From: CAYRVX01 sp964427875
GTDB lineage: Bacteria; Planctomycetota; Phycisphaerae; SM23-33
DNA: 64,000 bases
Assembly (NCBI GenBank): GCA_964427875.1
Contig: CAYRVX010000019.1
Location: 11,867 to 75,866, forward strand
Direction: 5' to 3'
In this document: positions 16,631 through 26,610 of the stretch, piece after piece
How the letters are laid out: each line of letters begins with the position of its first letter
Numbering within the stretch: position 1 is the stretch's first letter
Made by a program: the position numbers and the translations under genes
Notes under the pieces: generated by a model
The model's input: the letters and a program-made list of their open reading frames with translations, nothing else
The model's database searches: none
Told to the model about the DNA's origin: nothing

Positions 16631-17044
16631 TCAAGTGGCCGCGGCCTTCCTTCGCCGCCTGGCGGTCTTCCGCTTCCTCCCGGACGAGGCGGAGGCTGTG
16701 ACCCCGTGCCGCTTCAGGCGATCGGTCACCTCTCTGTCCAGACACTCCGCGACAACGGAGTTGAGGCTCTTGCCGGTGACCCCGGCCAGCACGTTGATCC
16801 GCCGGTGCAGATCGGAGCTCACTCGGACAAGGAACTTCCCGGAGCAGGGCTTGTCGGGCTTTTCCTTCCGGTCTTTGCAGAAGGCCAGGTAGTCGTCGAC
16901 GGAGTCCCTGAACGCCTGTTCGACGTCCGAGACGGATTCCCCCTGGAAGGTCACCACGTCCCGAATGCCGATGACCTCACCGTGAAGGACTCCGGCCTCC
17001 TCGTCGAACTCCACCTTGCCGACGTATCCCTTGTATTCCATCAT
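16631..17044 (-). CDS. hicB: HicB-family antitoxin (orphan)
   Basis: 137 residues. Residues 1-60 form the HicB RNase-H-like domain (MMEYKGYVGKVEFDEEAGVL, then FQGESVSDVEQAFRDSVDDY); residues about 72-110 form a ribbon-helix-helix/Arc-like DNA-binding domain (SGKFLVRVSSDLHRRINVLA, GKSLNSVVAECL). A Lys/Arg/Ala-rich tail follows. HicB normally neutralises the HicA mRNA interferase encoded just upstream and represses the operon. Here only the last 24 codons of a HicA-like frame remain upstream, so the protein is an orphan. The ATGATG start overlaps the TGA of the remnant, as in an intact hicAB pair. Confidence 0.85.
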   Translation of the reverse strand: MMEYKGYVGKVEFDEEAGVLHGEVIGIRDVVTFQGESVSDVEQAFRDSVDDYLAFCKDRKEKPDKPCSGKFLVRVSSDLHRRINVLAGVTGKSLNSVVAECLDREVTDRLKRHGVTASASSGRKRKTARRRRKAAAT

Positions 17045-17115
17045 GGCAGAACTCCCGCCTCCTGCAAGAATCGCCGCACCGAGCGGATGGTGCCCTTACT
17101 CGCCTTACCCGGCAC
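17041..17115 (-). pseudogene. hicA: HicA toxin remnant (C-terminal 24 codons)
   Basis: A short frame on the minus strand reads (V)PGKASKGTIRSVRRFLQEAG and VLP, then a TGA (17043-17041) that overlaps the hicB ATG. The pattern PxKxxxKGxxRSVRRFLxxAGxxP is how HicA toxins of this HicB subtype usually end. A stop lies two codons upstream of the GTG, so no full toxin is possible. The frame begins inside the last codons of the mqnE-mqnC fusion gene, suggesting that a deletion joined that gene to the toxin's 3' end. Confidence 0.5.
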
Positions 17116-19297
17116 TACTCAGGATCTCGTACTGCGTTGTTCGTTGTGCGGGTGTCATGCCCGCCTCGCGGATCAGGGAGACCACCTGCTCTTTGGTGAC
17201 CGTGTAGGCGACGCCCGTGGCGCGAACGACGCGCTCCTCCATGAGCACTCCGCCGAAGTCGTCGGCGCCGAACGACAGGGCCAACTGGGCCACGTCGGGC
17301 CCTTCGGTGACCCAGCCGGCCTGTATGTGCGGGACGTTGTCCAGCACCAGCCTCGCCAGGGCAACGACGCGCAGGTACGCCGCGCCCGTCTGCGGCCGCA
17401 GCGGCAGTTGCGTCCGATTGGGCTGAAAGCTCCAGGGGATGAAGGCCGTAAAGCCGCCGGTGCGATCCTGAAGGTCGCGAAGACGAGTCAGGTGCTCGAC
17501 TCGCTGGGCGGTGGTTTCCCCCAGGCCGTACACCATCGTCGCGGTGGTCTTCATGCCCAGTTGGTGGGCGGCTTCCATCACGTCGAACCACCCCCCGGCC
17601 GTGACCTTGTGCGGGCTGACTCGGCGGCGGACGTCGTCGACGAGGATCTCCGCGCCGCCGCCGGGCAGGGAGTCCAGCCCGGCGCTCCGGAGGCGCTGCA
17701 AGGTCTGCTTGATCGGAAGGCCCGATCGACGCGCCAGGTACGCGACCTCCGGCGGCGACAGCGAGTGCACCCAGACGCCGGAGGCCGCCTTGACGGCGGA
17801 GAGCATCTCCTCGTAGAAGGCCAGGTCCAGCTCCGGGCTCAGCCCGCCCTGAAGCAGGATCTGGGTTGCCCCGAGCTCCTCGGCCTGGCGGACCTTCTCG
17901 ACGATCTCCTGGATGGACAGGGCGAAGGCGTTCGGCGAGCCCGGGACAACGTAAAACGCGCAGAACTTGCAGCCCGACTCGCAGACGTTCGTGATCGAGA
18001 TGTTGCGGTCCATGACAAACGTGGCGGTGCGTCCGGGCACGACATCGAGGCGTCGCCGATGGGCGAGCTTGCCGAGCAGTTGGAGAGGCGCTTCGTCGTG
18101 GAGCGTCGCCGCCTGCTCGGCGGAGAGGCGCCGGTCTTCCTCCGCCGCGGCCAGCGCTCCCGCGAGACGCCGATCGCGGCGCGGGCCGCCGCTGAAGGCT
18201 TCGCGGTCAGCGGTCGATGCGGGCGGGACACCTTCATAGGCGCTGTTCGTGAGGACCGGCTCGAGAGACAGGTCCTCGATGAGCGCGGTTATCTCTTGAA
18301 TGGACGTGAACGTGTGGCTGTCCGGCGCCCCGGCCGCCCGGGCGATGCGCTCGTTCAGGCTCGTGCCGCCGACGTCGTCGGCCCCGCCGTGCGTGAGGAC
18401 CTCCAGTAGCTTGCGGTCCATGTAGTTCGCCAGCACGCGCACGTGGGGGAAGTTGTCGAGGAAGATCCGCCCCAGCGCGACGACGCGGGCGATGGTGTGC
18501 CCGCCCGGGCCGCGATCGACGGGCAGGCGCGTACCGGCCGGGTGGAACGGCAAGGGAATGAAGGCCTGGAAACCTCCCGTGCGGTCCTGGAGGTCCCGCA
18601 GACGCCTGAGATGATCGACGATGTCCTCGGGGCCCTCGATGTGCCCGAAGAGCATGGTCGCGTTGGTCGGCAGGCCGATGGCGTGTGCCTGCTCGTGGAC
18701 GCTGAGCCACTGGGCGGCCGTGATCTTCCGCGGGCAGATCCGCTCGCGGACGCCGGCAGCGAAGATCTCGGCGCCTCCACCGGAGATCGCCCCCATGCCG
18801 GCACCCTTGAGGCGGCCCAGCGCCTCGCCGACGGTGACGCCTGCGCGCATCGCCAGGCAGTGGATTTCGACGGCCGTCATCCCCTGAACGAGCACCGACG
18901 GCAGGACCCGCCTGGCCGTGCCGATCAGCGACTCGAAGTACGCCAGGTCCAGCTCAGCCGTCACGCCGCCGACGATGTGCACGTCGGTCAGTCCCCAATC
19001 TCGCGCGGCCTCGATGCGCTCGCGGGCCTCCTCGAGGCTCAGGACGAACGCGTCCTCGGCATCCGGCTGGCGCCAGTACGCGCAGAGCTCGCAGCGATTC
19101 TCGCAGACGTTCGTGGGGTTGATGTTCAGGCTGTGGACGAAACAGGTCTTCCGGCCGTGGAGTCGGCGGCGGAGCTCGTCGGCCCGGTGCATCAGCTCGG
19201 CCGTGCCGGCGTCACGCAGCAGGCAAAGGGCCTCTTCGGCGGAGATCCTCGTCTCCTTTCCGCTGGGAAGCTTGTCTGTCGCGATCGGGCGGGCCAT
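17105..19297 (-). CDS. mqnE-mqnC: MqnE-MqnC fusion: aminodeoxyfutalosine synthase + cyclic dehypoxanthinyl futalosine synthase
   Basis: 730 residues carrying two complete radical-SAM enzymes of the futalosine menaquinone pathway. The first half (about 1-365) is MqnE-like: NINPTNVCENRCELCAYW with Cys65, 69 and 72, then HIVGGV, GGGAEIFA and the MqnE block NATMLFGHIEGPEDIVDHL. The second half (about 395-730) is MqnC-like: SITNVCESGCKFCAFY with Cys439, 443 and 446, then ILLQGGLSPEL and VYGLGETTAQRVEHL. Both CxxxCxxC sites are intact. MqnE joins a chorismate-derived enol ether to SAM; MqnC cyclises dehypoxanthine futalosine two steps later. The intermediate MqnB hydrolysis is encoded nearby in another fusion. 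The ATG at 19297 has AAGGAGG nine bases upstream. Confidence 0.88.
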   Translation of the reverse strand: MARPIATDKLPSGKETRISAEEALCLLRDAGTAELMHRADELRRRLHGRKTCFVHSLNINPTNVCENRCELCAYWRQPDAEDAFVLSLEEARERIEAARDWGLTDVHIVGGVTAELDLAYFESLIGTARRVLPSVLVQGMTAVEIHCLAMRAGVTVGEALGRLKGAGMGAISGGGAEIFAAGVRERICPRKITAAQWLSVHEQAHAIGLPTNATMLFGHIEGPEDIVDHLRRLRDLQDRTGGFQAFIPLPFHPAGTRLPVDRGPGGHTIARVVALGRIFLDNFPHVRVLANYMDRKLLEVLTHGGADDVGGTSLNERIARAAGAPDSHTFTSIQEITALIEDLSLEPVLTNSAYEGVPPASTADREAFSGGPRRDRRLAGALAAAEEDRRLSAEQAATLHDEAPLQLLGKLAHRRRLDVVPGRTATFVMDRNISITNVCESGCKFCAFYVVPGSPNAFALSIQEIVEKVRQAEELGATQILLQGGLSPELDLAFYEEMLSAVKAASGVWVHSLSPPEVAYLARRSGLPIKQTLQRLRSAGLDSLPGGGAEILVDDVRRRVSPHKVTAGGWFDVMEAAHQLGMKTTATMVYGLGETTAQRVEHLTRLRDLQDRTGGFTAFIPWSFQPNRTQLPLRPQTGAAYLRVVALARLVLDNVPHIQAGWVTEGPDVAQLALSFGADDFGGVLMEERVVRATGVAYTVTKEQVVSLIREAGMTPAQRTTQYEILSSAG

Positions 19298-19315
19298 CCG
19301 GCGGCGCCTCCTTGC

Positions 19316-20110
19316 TCACGGCGGCCCGGCGGGGGCCTCGTCTGAGGGCGGGGGGTGGTCCCGTCCCTTGAGCAGTTCCTCGAACAGCCGCATCGCTTCG
19401 CTTTCCCCGGGGCCGAGGTCGTAGTGAACGGCCGACGTGAGGTACTCGTAACAGCGCTCCACGGGCAGGGAGAGCCTGGCGGCGCAGAGCCCGGCCAGTT
19501 CCGTCAGGGCGGCGACGCCGGCGTCCTTGGCGGCGTGGGCGATCCGCGAGAGCTCCCGTGGATCGGGGTGATCCTCGCGGTATGCCCACACCGCGAAGAC
19601 GAACGGCAGGCCGGTCATCGCCTTCCACAGGCCCCCGAGGTCGTAATCCCCGCATGCCGCCGGCGGGGCGCACAGGGCACGATCGCCGATCATGACCGCC
19701 GCGTCCGCCGGCTCCCCGGGCGAGCAGTGCTTCATCCGTATCGACAGGCCGAAATGGTCTTCCAGGAGAATCCGGGCCAGCGCGTTGGAGGTTCGCGAGG
19801 CCGGGTCCAGGCCGACGAGCCGCACCTCCCGGATCGGACGGCGGCATTTGAGCAGCACGCTCTGAACGTCCCCGTCGGCGCAGATGCCCAGCCCGTCGAT
19901 CATCTTCAGCCCCGGCACGCTGACGTAGTCGGCCACGGGGACCAGCGCGGCGTCGGCCTTGCCGCGGACCAGCTTCCCCGCGAGCTGCGACGGGGGCGCA
20001 TACGTCACCCGCACGCCCGCGTGCACCTCGCTGAGGAAGTGCGCCAGCGGCACGGCGTTGGCGTAGGGCACGGCCGCGAAGACGTAATTGTCGGAGCTGC
20101 TGTCGCTCAT
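19316..20110 (-). CDS. mqnA: Chorismate dehydratase
   Basis: 264 residues, periplasmic-binding-protein-like fold. MqnA converts chorismate to 3-[(1-carboxyvinyl)oxy]benzoate, the first step of the futalosine route. Family features are the N-terminal FAAVPYANAVPLAHFL, PSQLAGKLVRGKADAALVPV, GDVQSVLLKC, DPASRTSNALARILL, and VMIGDRALC near 150. The ATG at 20110 fits the family N-terminus; a GTG at 20188 would add 26 residues of unlikely sequence. It lies 18 bases upstream of mqnE-mqnC and 126 bases downstream of menG, across a palindrome, so it may have its own promoter. Confidence 0.88.
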   Translation of the reverse strand: MSDSSSDNYVFAAVPYANAVPLAHFLSEVHAGVRVTYAPPSQLAGKLVRGKADAALVPVADYVSVPGLKMIDGLGICADGDVQSVLLKCRRPIREVRLVGLDPASRTSNALARILLEDHFGLSIRMKHCSPGEPADAAVMIGDRALCAPPAACGDYDLGGLWKAMTGLPFVFAVWAYREDHPDPRELSRIAHAAKDAGVAALTELAGLCAARLSLPVERCYEYLTSAVHYDLGPGESEAMRLFEELLKGRDHPPPSDEAPAGPP

Positions 20111-20168
20111 GCTCTGTGCCGCCCGGCGGCGTTCTTCGACACGGCGGAGGCCGTCCGCCACGGCAACC

Positions 20169-20185
20169 GTAAACGGGCAGTTTAC
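20169..20185. promoter_or_regulatory. Palindrome in the mqnA leader (operator or promoter candidate)
   Basis: GTAAAC (20169-20174) and GTTTAC (20180-20185) flank five bases. On the minus strand the same stretch includes TGTGGTAAACT, an extended -10-like element, about 75 bases upstream of the mqnA start. Either reading would let mqnA and mqnE-mqnC be regulated separately from the upstream genes. Confidence 0.35.
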
Positions 20186-20236
20186 CACAGATGCAATGCC
20201 ACTTCAGGAACAACACGCTGGGCCCGCGGGGGATGA

Positions 20237-20958
20237 CTACTCGGCGCGGCCGACGAAGATCGTCACCGTGCCCCCGAGAAGGGCGACGTGGCAGGGATCA
20301 GAGAAGCCCGCCTCGGCCATCGTCGCCAGCAGCTCCTCCGGGCGGCGGAAATGCCTGACCGAATCGACAAGGTATCGGTACGCATCGGGATTGCGCGCGA
20401 TGAGCCGCCCGGCCAGCGGCACCAGCCAGGCGGTGTGGAGCCTGTGCCCCAGGCGAAGGATGCGATTGTGCGGAATGGTCAGCTCCAGGATGACCGCCCG
20501 CCCGCCGGGCGCGAGGACGCGCCGCATCTGCCGGATCGCGCGGGCCCGCCGCGTTACGTTGCGCATGCAGAAGGCCGTGACGATGCCCGAGAACGAGCCG
20601 TCTTCGAAGGCCAGCTCGGTGGCGTCGCCGGCCTGGAGCCGGATGGAGCCCGTCAGGGCGGCCTTCCTCACCCTCTCCGCGGCGATGTCCAGCATCCGGC
20701 CGGCCGGATCGATGCCCACGACCGTCGCCTCGGGGCACTGGCGAAGGACCTCGATCGCCATGTCGCCCGTGCCGCAGCCGATGTCGAGATAGCGCCGGCC
20801 CCCACGCGGCCGCAGGAGCGACACGGCCTTCCGCCGCCAGCGGCGATCGAGCCCAAGCGACAGGAGCCTGTTCATCAGGTCGTACCGCCGGGCGATGCGG
20901 TCGAACATCCGCCGGTTGTCCTCGGCCGACATCAGGCTGTCGCGCACGCCGGGGCCGG

Positions 20959-20962
<4 letters not shown>
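20237..20962 (-). CDS. menG: Demethylmenaquinone methyltransferase (MenG/UbiE family)
   Basis: 241 residues, class I SAM methyltransferase. The SAM motif YLDIGCGTGD lies at about 58-67, preceded by the family-specific MFDRIARRYDLMNRLLSLGLDRRWRR and followed by GDATELAFEDGSF and AFCMRNV; LDSVRHF-type VDSVRHFRRPEEL closes the domain. It methylates the naphthoquinone ring in the last step of menaquinone synthesis. The ATG overlaps the ubiD TGA (ATGA), which fixes the start at 20962. Six genes from the TIM-barrel gene to here are co-directional and nearly all overlapping. Confidence 0.88.
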
Positions 20963-22745
<1,783 letters not shown>

Positions 22746-22749
<4 letters not shown>

Positions 22750-23306
22750 GAGACCGTCTCCCAGTCGCTGCCGGCCGGGTGGCCGAGCACGGCCAGCACG
22801 CGATCCACGAACGCCCCGAGCAGGTCGGTCATCGTGACGGCGTCGGGCGTCTTGCCGGCGACCATGTAGTACGGCGGCGAGAGGGGCATGATGATTCCCC
22901 CGGCCGCGGCGACCCTGCGGGCGTTGTCCAGGTCGATCAGCGTCCAGGGCGACTCGCGAACGCAGAGCACGAGCCGGCGGCGCTCCTTGAGGTGGCAGTG
23001 GGCGGCACGCGTGATGAGCGAATCGGCGATGCCGCCCGCGACCTTCCCCAACGTGTCCGTCGAGCAGGGCAGGATGACCATGCCCGCCGTCGGGACCGAT
23101 CCGGACGCGATCGCAGCCGAGAGGTCCCCGTCGTCGAGGACGCTGCTCGCCCGCCGGGCCAGTTCGTCGAAGGACCCGCACTCCCGGCGGCAGACGTCCT
23201 TGCCCCAATCGCTGCCGATCAGTGCGACCGGCCAGGGCGACCTGTCGATCAGCAGCTCCGCCGCGTGGGCGCCGGTGGCGCCGGTGACAGCAACGACCAG
23301 GTTCAT
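22746..23306 (-). CDS. ubiX: UbiX-family flavin prenyltransferase
   Basis: 186 residues. It makes the prenylated FMN cofactor for UbiD from FMN and dimethylallyl phosphate. Visible are the N-terminal flavoprotein motif VVAVTGATGAHAAELL, the middle VILPCSTDTLGKVAGGIADS, LKERRRLVLCVRESPW and the C-terminal PPYYMVAGKTPDAVTMTDLL, all standard for UbiX/Pad1. The ATG overlaps the TGA of the mqnB-mqnP gene (ATGA) and the end overlaps the ubiD GTG, so it sits tightly between the prenyltransferase and the decarboxylase that need it. Confidence 0.93.
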
Positions 23307-24775
23307 CCCAGTTCTCCCAACAGGGGGATCATCGAGGCGGCGATGCCGGCTATCGCGGAGGTCGGAAAGAAGCGCACCCGGACCGGCAGTCGCTGCCAGT
23401 ACGCGGCCGCGAAGCCGATGATCGCCACGAGCAGGGCGAGGCCGGACAGCACGCCGCTCCCGACGAGCCGCCAGAGCCCCACGGCGGCCGCAACGGCCAC
23501 GAGATGCACCGCCGCCGCGACCACCTGCGCACCGCCGCTGCCCAGCGCCGCGGGAATGCTCCGGACGCCCGTGGCCCTGTCGGATTCGATGTCGAGCAGC
23601 CCGTAGATGATGTCGAACCCGCTGATCCAGCAGAAGGCGAACAGCGCCAGCAGGAGGACGGGGCCCCCGAACGCCAGGTGGCCCGACGCCGCCACAAAGG
23701 CCCCCAGCGGCGCCATGCACATGCACAGCCCGATGCCGAAGTGACAGAGACTGGTGAAGCGTTTCAGCAGGGAGTACGTCACCAGCGGCACGGCCGGGAC
23801 GGGCGAGAGCATCAGGCAAATCGGGCCGAGGCCTGCGCAGGCCAGCAGGTATGCGCCCAGCCCCGCCCCGGCCACGCCGCAGGCGGCGGCGAGGGACATC
23901 CGCCCGCTGGGCAGCTCGCGGTCGGCCGTGCGCTTGTTCAGGGCGTCGAGGCGGCGGTCGAGAATGCGGTTCATCGCCATCCCCAGCGCTCTTGCCCCCA
24001 CGCCCGCCAGGGCGATCAGCACGAGCACCCACACCGGCGGCCAGGCGCCTCGGGCCCCGAGCCACGCGCCGGCGAACAGCAGCGGCAGGCTGAAGAGGCT
24101 GTGCTCGATCTTGATGAATCTCGCCACCCTGGTGAGCATCGTCCCGCCGGGCGGGGCGAGGCGGCCCAGGCCGGCAGCGACGACCTCCGCCAGGCGGCTC
24201 GACACGCGCTCGATGTTCCTCCTGATGTCCGCTTTCCCGGCGTGGTCGGCGGAATCGCTCACGCCCTTGATCATGCACACGGGCACGTTGTGCCGCCCGC
24301 AGACGATCGCGACGGCGAGGCCCTCCATGTCCACCACGTCCGCGACCTCTGCGAGCCCGGAACGCCGGTCTTCCTGAAACACCGCCTCCTGCACGCTCGT
24401 CAGTCGTGCCGGCGGCAGGGCGCTCCACGCGCCGTCGTCGCAGGCGATCGGTCGACCGCCCCCGCCGGCCAACGCCCGGTCCGCGTCCAGGACGGCCGTG
24501 ATCCTCAGCACGGCTCCGCCGTCGAGCTTGTCCGAGAGCGCGCCGCAGATGCCCACGTTGATCACGATCGTCGGTTCGTAACGGACGATGAGGTACTCGG
24601 TGGCCTCGGTGGCGGCGTCCTTGCCGATTCCGCTGATGACGACGACTCCCTGCGGCCGCCCAGCCGCGGCGGGAAAGCAATGCGTCTCGAAGGGCTCATC
24701 GGCGACCTTGGCGGCCGCAAGGGCCGCAAGCAGCGGCTGGGCCTCCTCCGCGGTCGCCAGGACCAGGCCGATCAT
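23303..24775 (-). CDS. mqnB-mqnP: MqnB-MqnP fusion: futalosine hydrolase + UbiA-type prenyltransferase
   Basis: 490 residues in one frame. Residues 1-210 form a nucleoside-phosphorylase-like hydrolase of the MqnB type: NVGICGALSDKLD, VVDMEGLAVA (Glu151) and KGVSDSAD (Asp174 as expected catalytic acid). From Met213 the sequence is a UbiA prenyltransferase: RFIKIEHSLFSLPL, the first metal motif NRILDRRLD (Asn269, Asp273, Asp277), the second around DIIYGLLDIESD (Asp388-Asp399) and eight to nine membrane spans. It would put the soluble hydrolase on the cytoplasmic face of the membrane prenyltransferase (MqnP). No convincing Shine-Dalgarno precedes Met213, arguing against two separate proteins. 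It overlaps mqnD and ubiX by ATGA. Confidence 0.86.
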   Translation of the reverse strand: MIGLVLATAEEAQPLLAALAAAKVADEPFETHCFPAAAGRPQGVVVISGIGKDAATEATEYLIVRYEPTIVINVGICGALSDKLDGGAVLRITAVLDADRALAGGGGRPIACDDGAWSALPPARLTSVQEAVFQEDRRSGLAEVADVVDMEGLAVAIVCGRHNVPVCMIKGVSDSADHAGKADIRRNIERVSSRLAEVVAAGLGRLAPPGGTMLTRVARFIKIEHSLFSLPLLFAGAWLGARGAWPPVWVLVLIALAGVGARALGMAMNRILDRRLDALNKRTADRELPSGRMSLAAACGVAGAGLGAYLLACAGLGPICLMLSPVPAVPLVTYSLLKRFTSLCHFGIGLCMCMAPLGAFVAASGHLAFGGPVLLLALFAFCWISGFDIIYGLLDIESDRATGVRSIPAALGSGGAQVVAAAVHLVAVAAAVGLWRLVGSGVLSGLALLVAIIGFAAAYWQRLPVRVRFFPTSAIAGIAASMIPLLGELG

Positions 24776-25575
24776 TCGATGATCCCCGCCCCCCTGGCCA
24801 GTTCATGGAGTCTCTCGATGGCCCTCGTGCCCTCGTCGCCGAGGTCCAGACTGAAGTCGTTGACGAACGTTCGAATGTGCTCGGCCAGCACGGCTTCGTC
24901 CATCTCCCGGGCGTGCCGCCTGACGTAATCGCGCGTTCGCTCGGGGTGGGCAAGGGAATTCCGGATGGCCTTCCGCAGCAGGGCCTCGAAGTCGCGCGCG
25001 GTCTGCTCGCCCAGAGACCTGCGAGCGGCGATGCAGCCCAGGGGGATCGGCAGAGAGGTCCGCTCCTGCCACCATTGGCCGAGATCCACCAGCAGGCGAA
25101 GGCCGGCCTGCCGGAAGACGAATCGCCCCTCGTGGATGATCACTCCCGCGTCCACCTCGCCGCTGGCCACCAGGTCCATGATACGATCGTACCGCGCGAA
25201 GACCTTGTTGGCGGCCTGCGGCGCCCAGAGCCGCAGCAGCAGATGGGCCGTCGTCAGCTCGCCGGGAACGGCCAGGCGGCACCGCGGCAGGTCGGCGGGC
25301 CCGATGTCCTCCCTGGCGACGATGACCGGCCCGCAGCCGTAGCCCAGCGCCGCGCCGACGCTCAGCATCCTGTACTCCCCGCGCACCAGCAGGTACGCGT
25401 GGAAGGACAGCTTCGTGACGTCGAAGGCCGCCTCCAGCGCCATCCGGTTGAGCGTCTCCACGTCGTGCAGGTGGATCTCGACGTCCACTCCCGGCAGTTG
25501 CAGCCTGCCCGTGGCCACGTCGTGAAACATGAACGTGTCGTTGGGGCAGGGAGAGTATGCGACACTGAGCTTCAA
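24772..25575 (-). CDS. mqnD: 1,4-dihydroxy-6-naphthoate synthase
   Basis: 267 residues, periplasmic-binding-protein-like fold used as an enzyme in the cytoplasm. MqnD cleaves cyclic dehypoxanthinyl futalosine to 1,4-dihydroxy-6-naphthoate. The N-terminal SVAYSPCPNDTFMFHDVATG, the block DVTKLSFHAYLLV, the glycines ALGYGCGPVIVA, AGVIIHEGRFVF and WWQERTSLPIPLGCIAA are family signatures. The start is TTG at 25575 with GGAG seven bases upstream; no ATG fits. The stop overlaps the ATG of mqnB-mqnP. Confidence 0.92.
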   Translation of the reverse strand: MKLSVAYSPCPNDTFMFHDVATGRLQLPGVDVEIHLHDVETLNRMALEAAFDVTKLSFHAYLLVRGEYRMLSVGAALGYGCGPVIVAREDIGPADLPRCRLAVPGELTTAHLLLRLWAPQAANKVFARYDRIMDLVASGEVDAGVIIHEGRFVFRQAGLRLLVDLGQWWQERTSLPIPLGCIAARRSLGEQTARDFEALLRKAIRNSLAHPERTRDYVRRHAREMDEAVLAEHIRTFVNDFSLDLGDEGTRAIERLHELARGAGIIE

Positions 25576-25650
25576 TGGGCTGCTCCTTCGCGGGCCCTTG
25601 GCCGGAGCTTACTGCCACGGCGAACGCCGGGCAAGGCGCAGCGGCGGAAG

Positions 25651-26496
25651 CTACGGCCGCTTCTCCACCGATGACTTGGACCGCGTCCTCTGGAGATCGA
25701 GCTGGGGGGCGCGCTTCTCCAGCAGCGACAGGGACAGCTCGATCAGCTCGCTGGCCTCGTCGGGGGTCATCGTGCCGACGCATACCATGTCGCGGTCGCG
25801 GATGGTGGCCCAGACGAAGGCCAGTCCGACCAGCGGCTCCAGCCGCCCGGCGGCCATGGGCTTGATGCAGATGACCGGCTTCCTGGCGTTCTGGATCGAC
25901 CGGTAAACCCAGTCCACCTCGATCTGCATGAGGAAGCCCCTGGCGTTGTAGAGCTGGATGTACGTCGCGACGTCGAGGTCGGTCTCGTCGGCGTAGACGA
26001 CCGTTTCGGGCATGTGCGTGGACAGCCCCGGAATCATCCCCCGCTCGCGGATCATCTTGCAGTAGAGGTCCATGTTGCGGATTCGCCGCTCCCGCCGGTC
26101 CAGCAGGGCGTCGGTGCACGCCTGGTGCGGCAGGACGAACGTCGCCCCGATGGCGGCGTGGCTGTCGAGGATCCGGGCGTTGGCGTCGAGGTCTTCCTGC
26201 GAGTCGCCCACCTCGAGTGTCGGGACGGCCAGCGTGGTGATCTTCCTGCCGGTGCGGTCCTCGACGTCCTTGATGGCGTCCAGCAGCTTGGTCCACTCGT
26301 CCACCACGCCGTAGACGGCGTCGATTCCGGCCGCGACGAAGACCGCCAGGATGTCGGCGATCCGCTTGCGGGTCTGGTATCTCTTGAGGAAGTTGTCCCT
26401 TGCGCTGGTCTGGTGGCTGTAGCCCATGAACCAGTTGATGCCCGGCAGCATCCGCGGCAGGGAGATGCCCTCGATTTCTGTTCTTGGAAACGGCAT
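25651..26496 (-). CDS. TIM-barrel protein of unknown function at the head of the menaquinone cluster
   Basis: 281 residues with an alternating strand/helix pattern resembling aldo-keto reductases or aldolases: RMLPGINWFMGYSHQTSARD at the start, AGIDAVYGVVDEW, ITTLAVPTLEVGDS, RGMIPGLSTHMPETV, ARKPVICIKPMAAGRLEP and the C-terminal GTMTPDEASELIELSLSLL. The catalytic Tyr/Lys pair of aldo-keto reductases is not recognisable, so no reaction is assigned. It lies 75 bases upstream of mqnD on the same strand behind a TATAAT element and may be co-transcribed. ATG 26496 (AAAGG eight bases upstream) is preferred over a GTG at 26505. A link to menaquinone is only positional. Confidence 0.65.
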   Translation of the reverse strand: MPFPRTEIEGISLPRMLPGINWFMGYSHQTSARDNFLKRYQTRKRIADILAVFVAAGIDAVYGVVDEWTKLLDAIKDVEDRTGRKITTLAVPTLEVGDSQEDLDANARILDSHAAIGATFVLPHQACTDALLDRRERRIRNMDLYCKMIRERGMIPGLSTHMPETVVYADETDLDVATYIQLYNARGFLMQIEVDWVYRSIQNARKPVICIKPMAAGRLEPLVGLAFVWATIRDRDMVCVGTMTPDEASELIELSLSLLEKRAPQLDLQRTRSKSSVEKRP

Positions 26497-26574
26497 CTGA
26501 CGCACCTTTCCGACCGAAGCGAAACACGGCCCCGGACCGGCCTGTCGACCGCGTCCTCCCGGGGCGGACGCCCC

Positions 26575-26580
26575 ATTATA
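26575..26580 (-). promoter_or_regulatory. Predicted -10 element for the menaquinone cluster
   Basis: A perfect TATAAT on the minus strand (26580-26575), about 80 bases upstream of the TIM-barrel gene. The -35 region is poor. Confidence 0.4.
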
Positions 26581-26610
26581 GACGAATCCCCCGTTACGTG
26601 GCAGGCGACC

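Noticed and set aside
17105..19297. FO synthase (FbiC, CofG-CofH fusion) for coenzyme F420
   Set aside because: The cysteine motif contexts (NINPTNVCENRCELCAY and SITNVCESGCKFCAFY) and GHIEGPED block fit MqnE and MqnC, and mqnA, mqnB and mqnD lie alongside.
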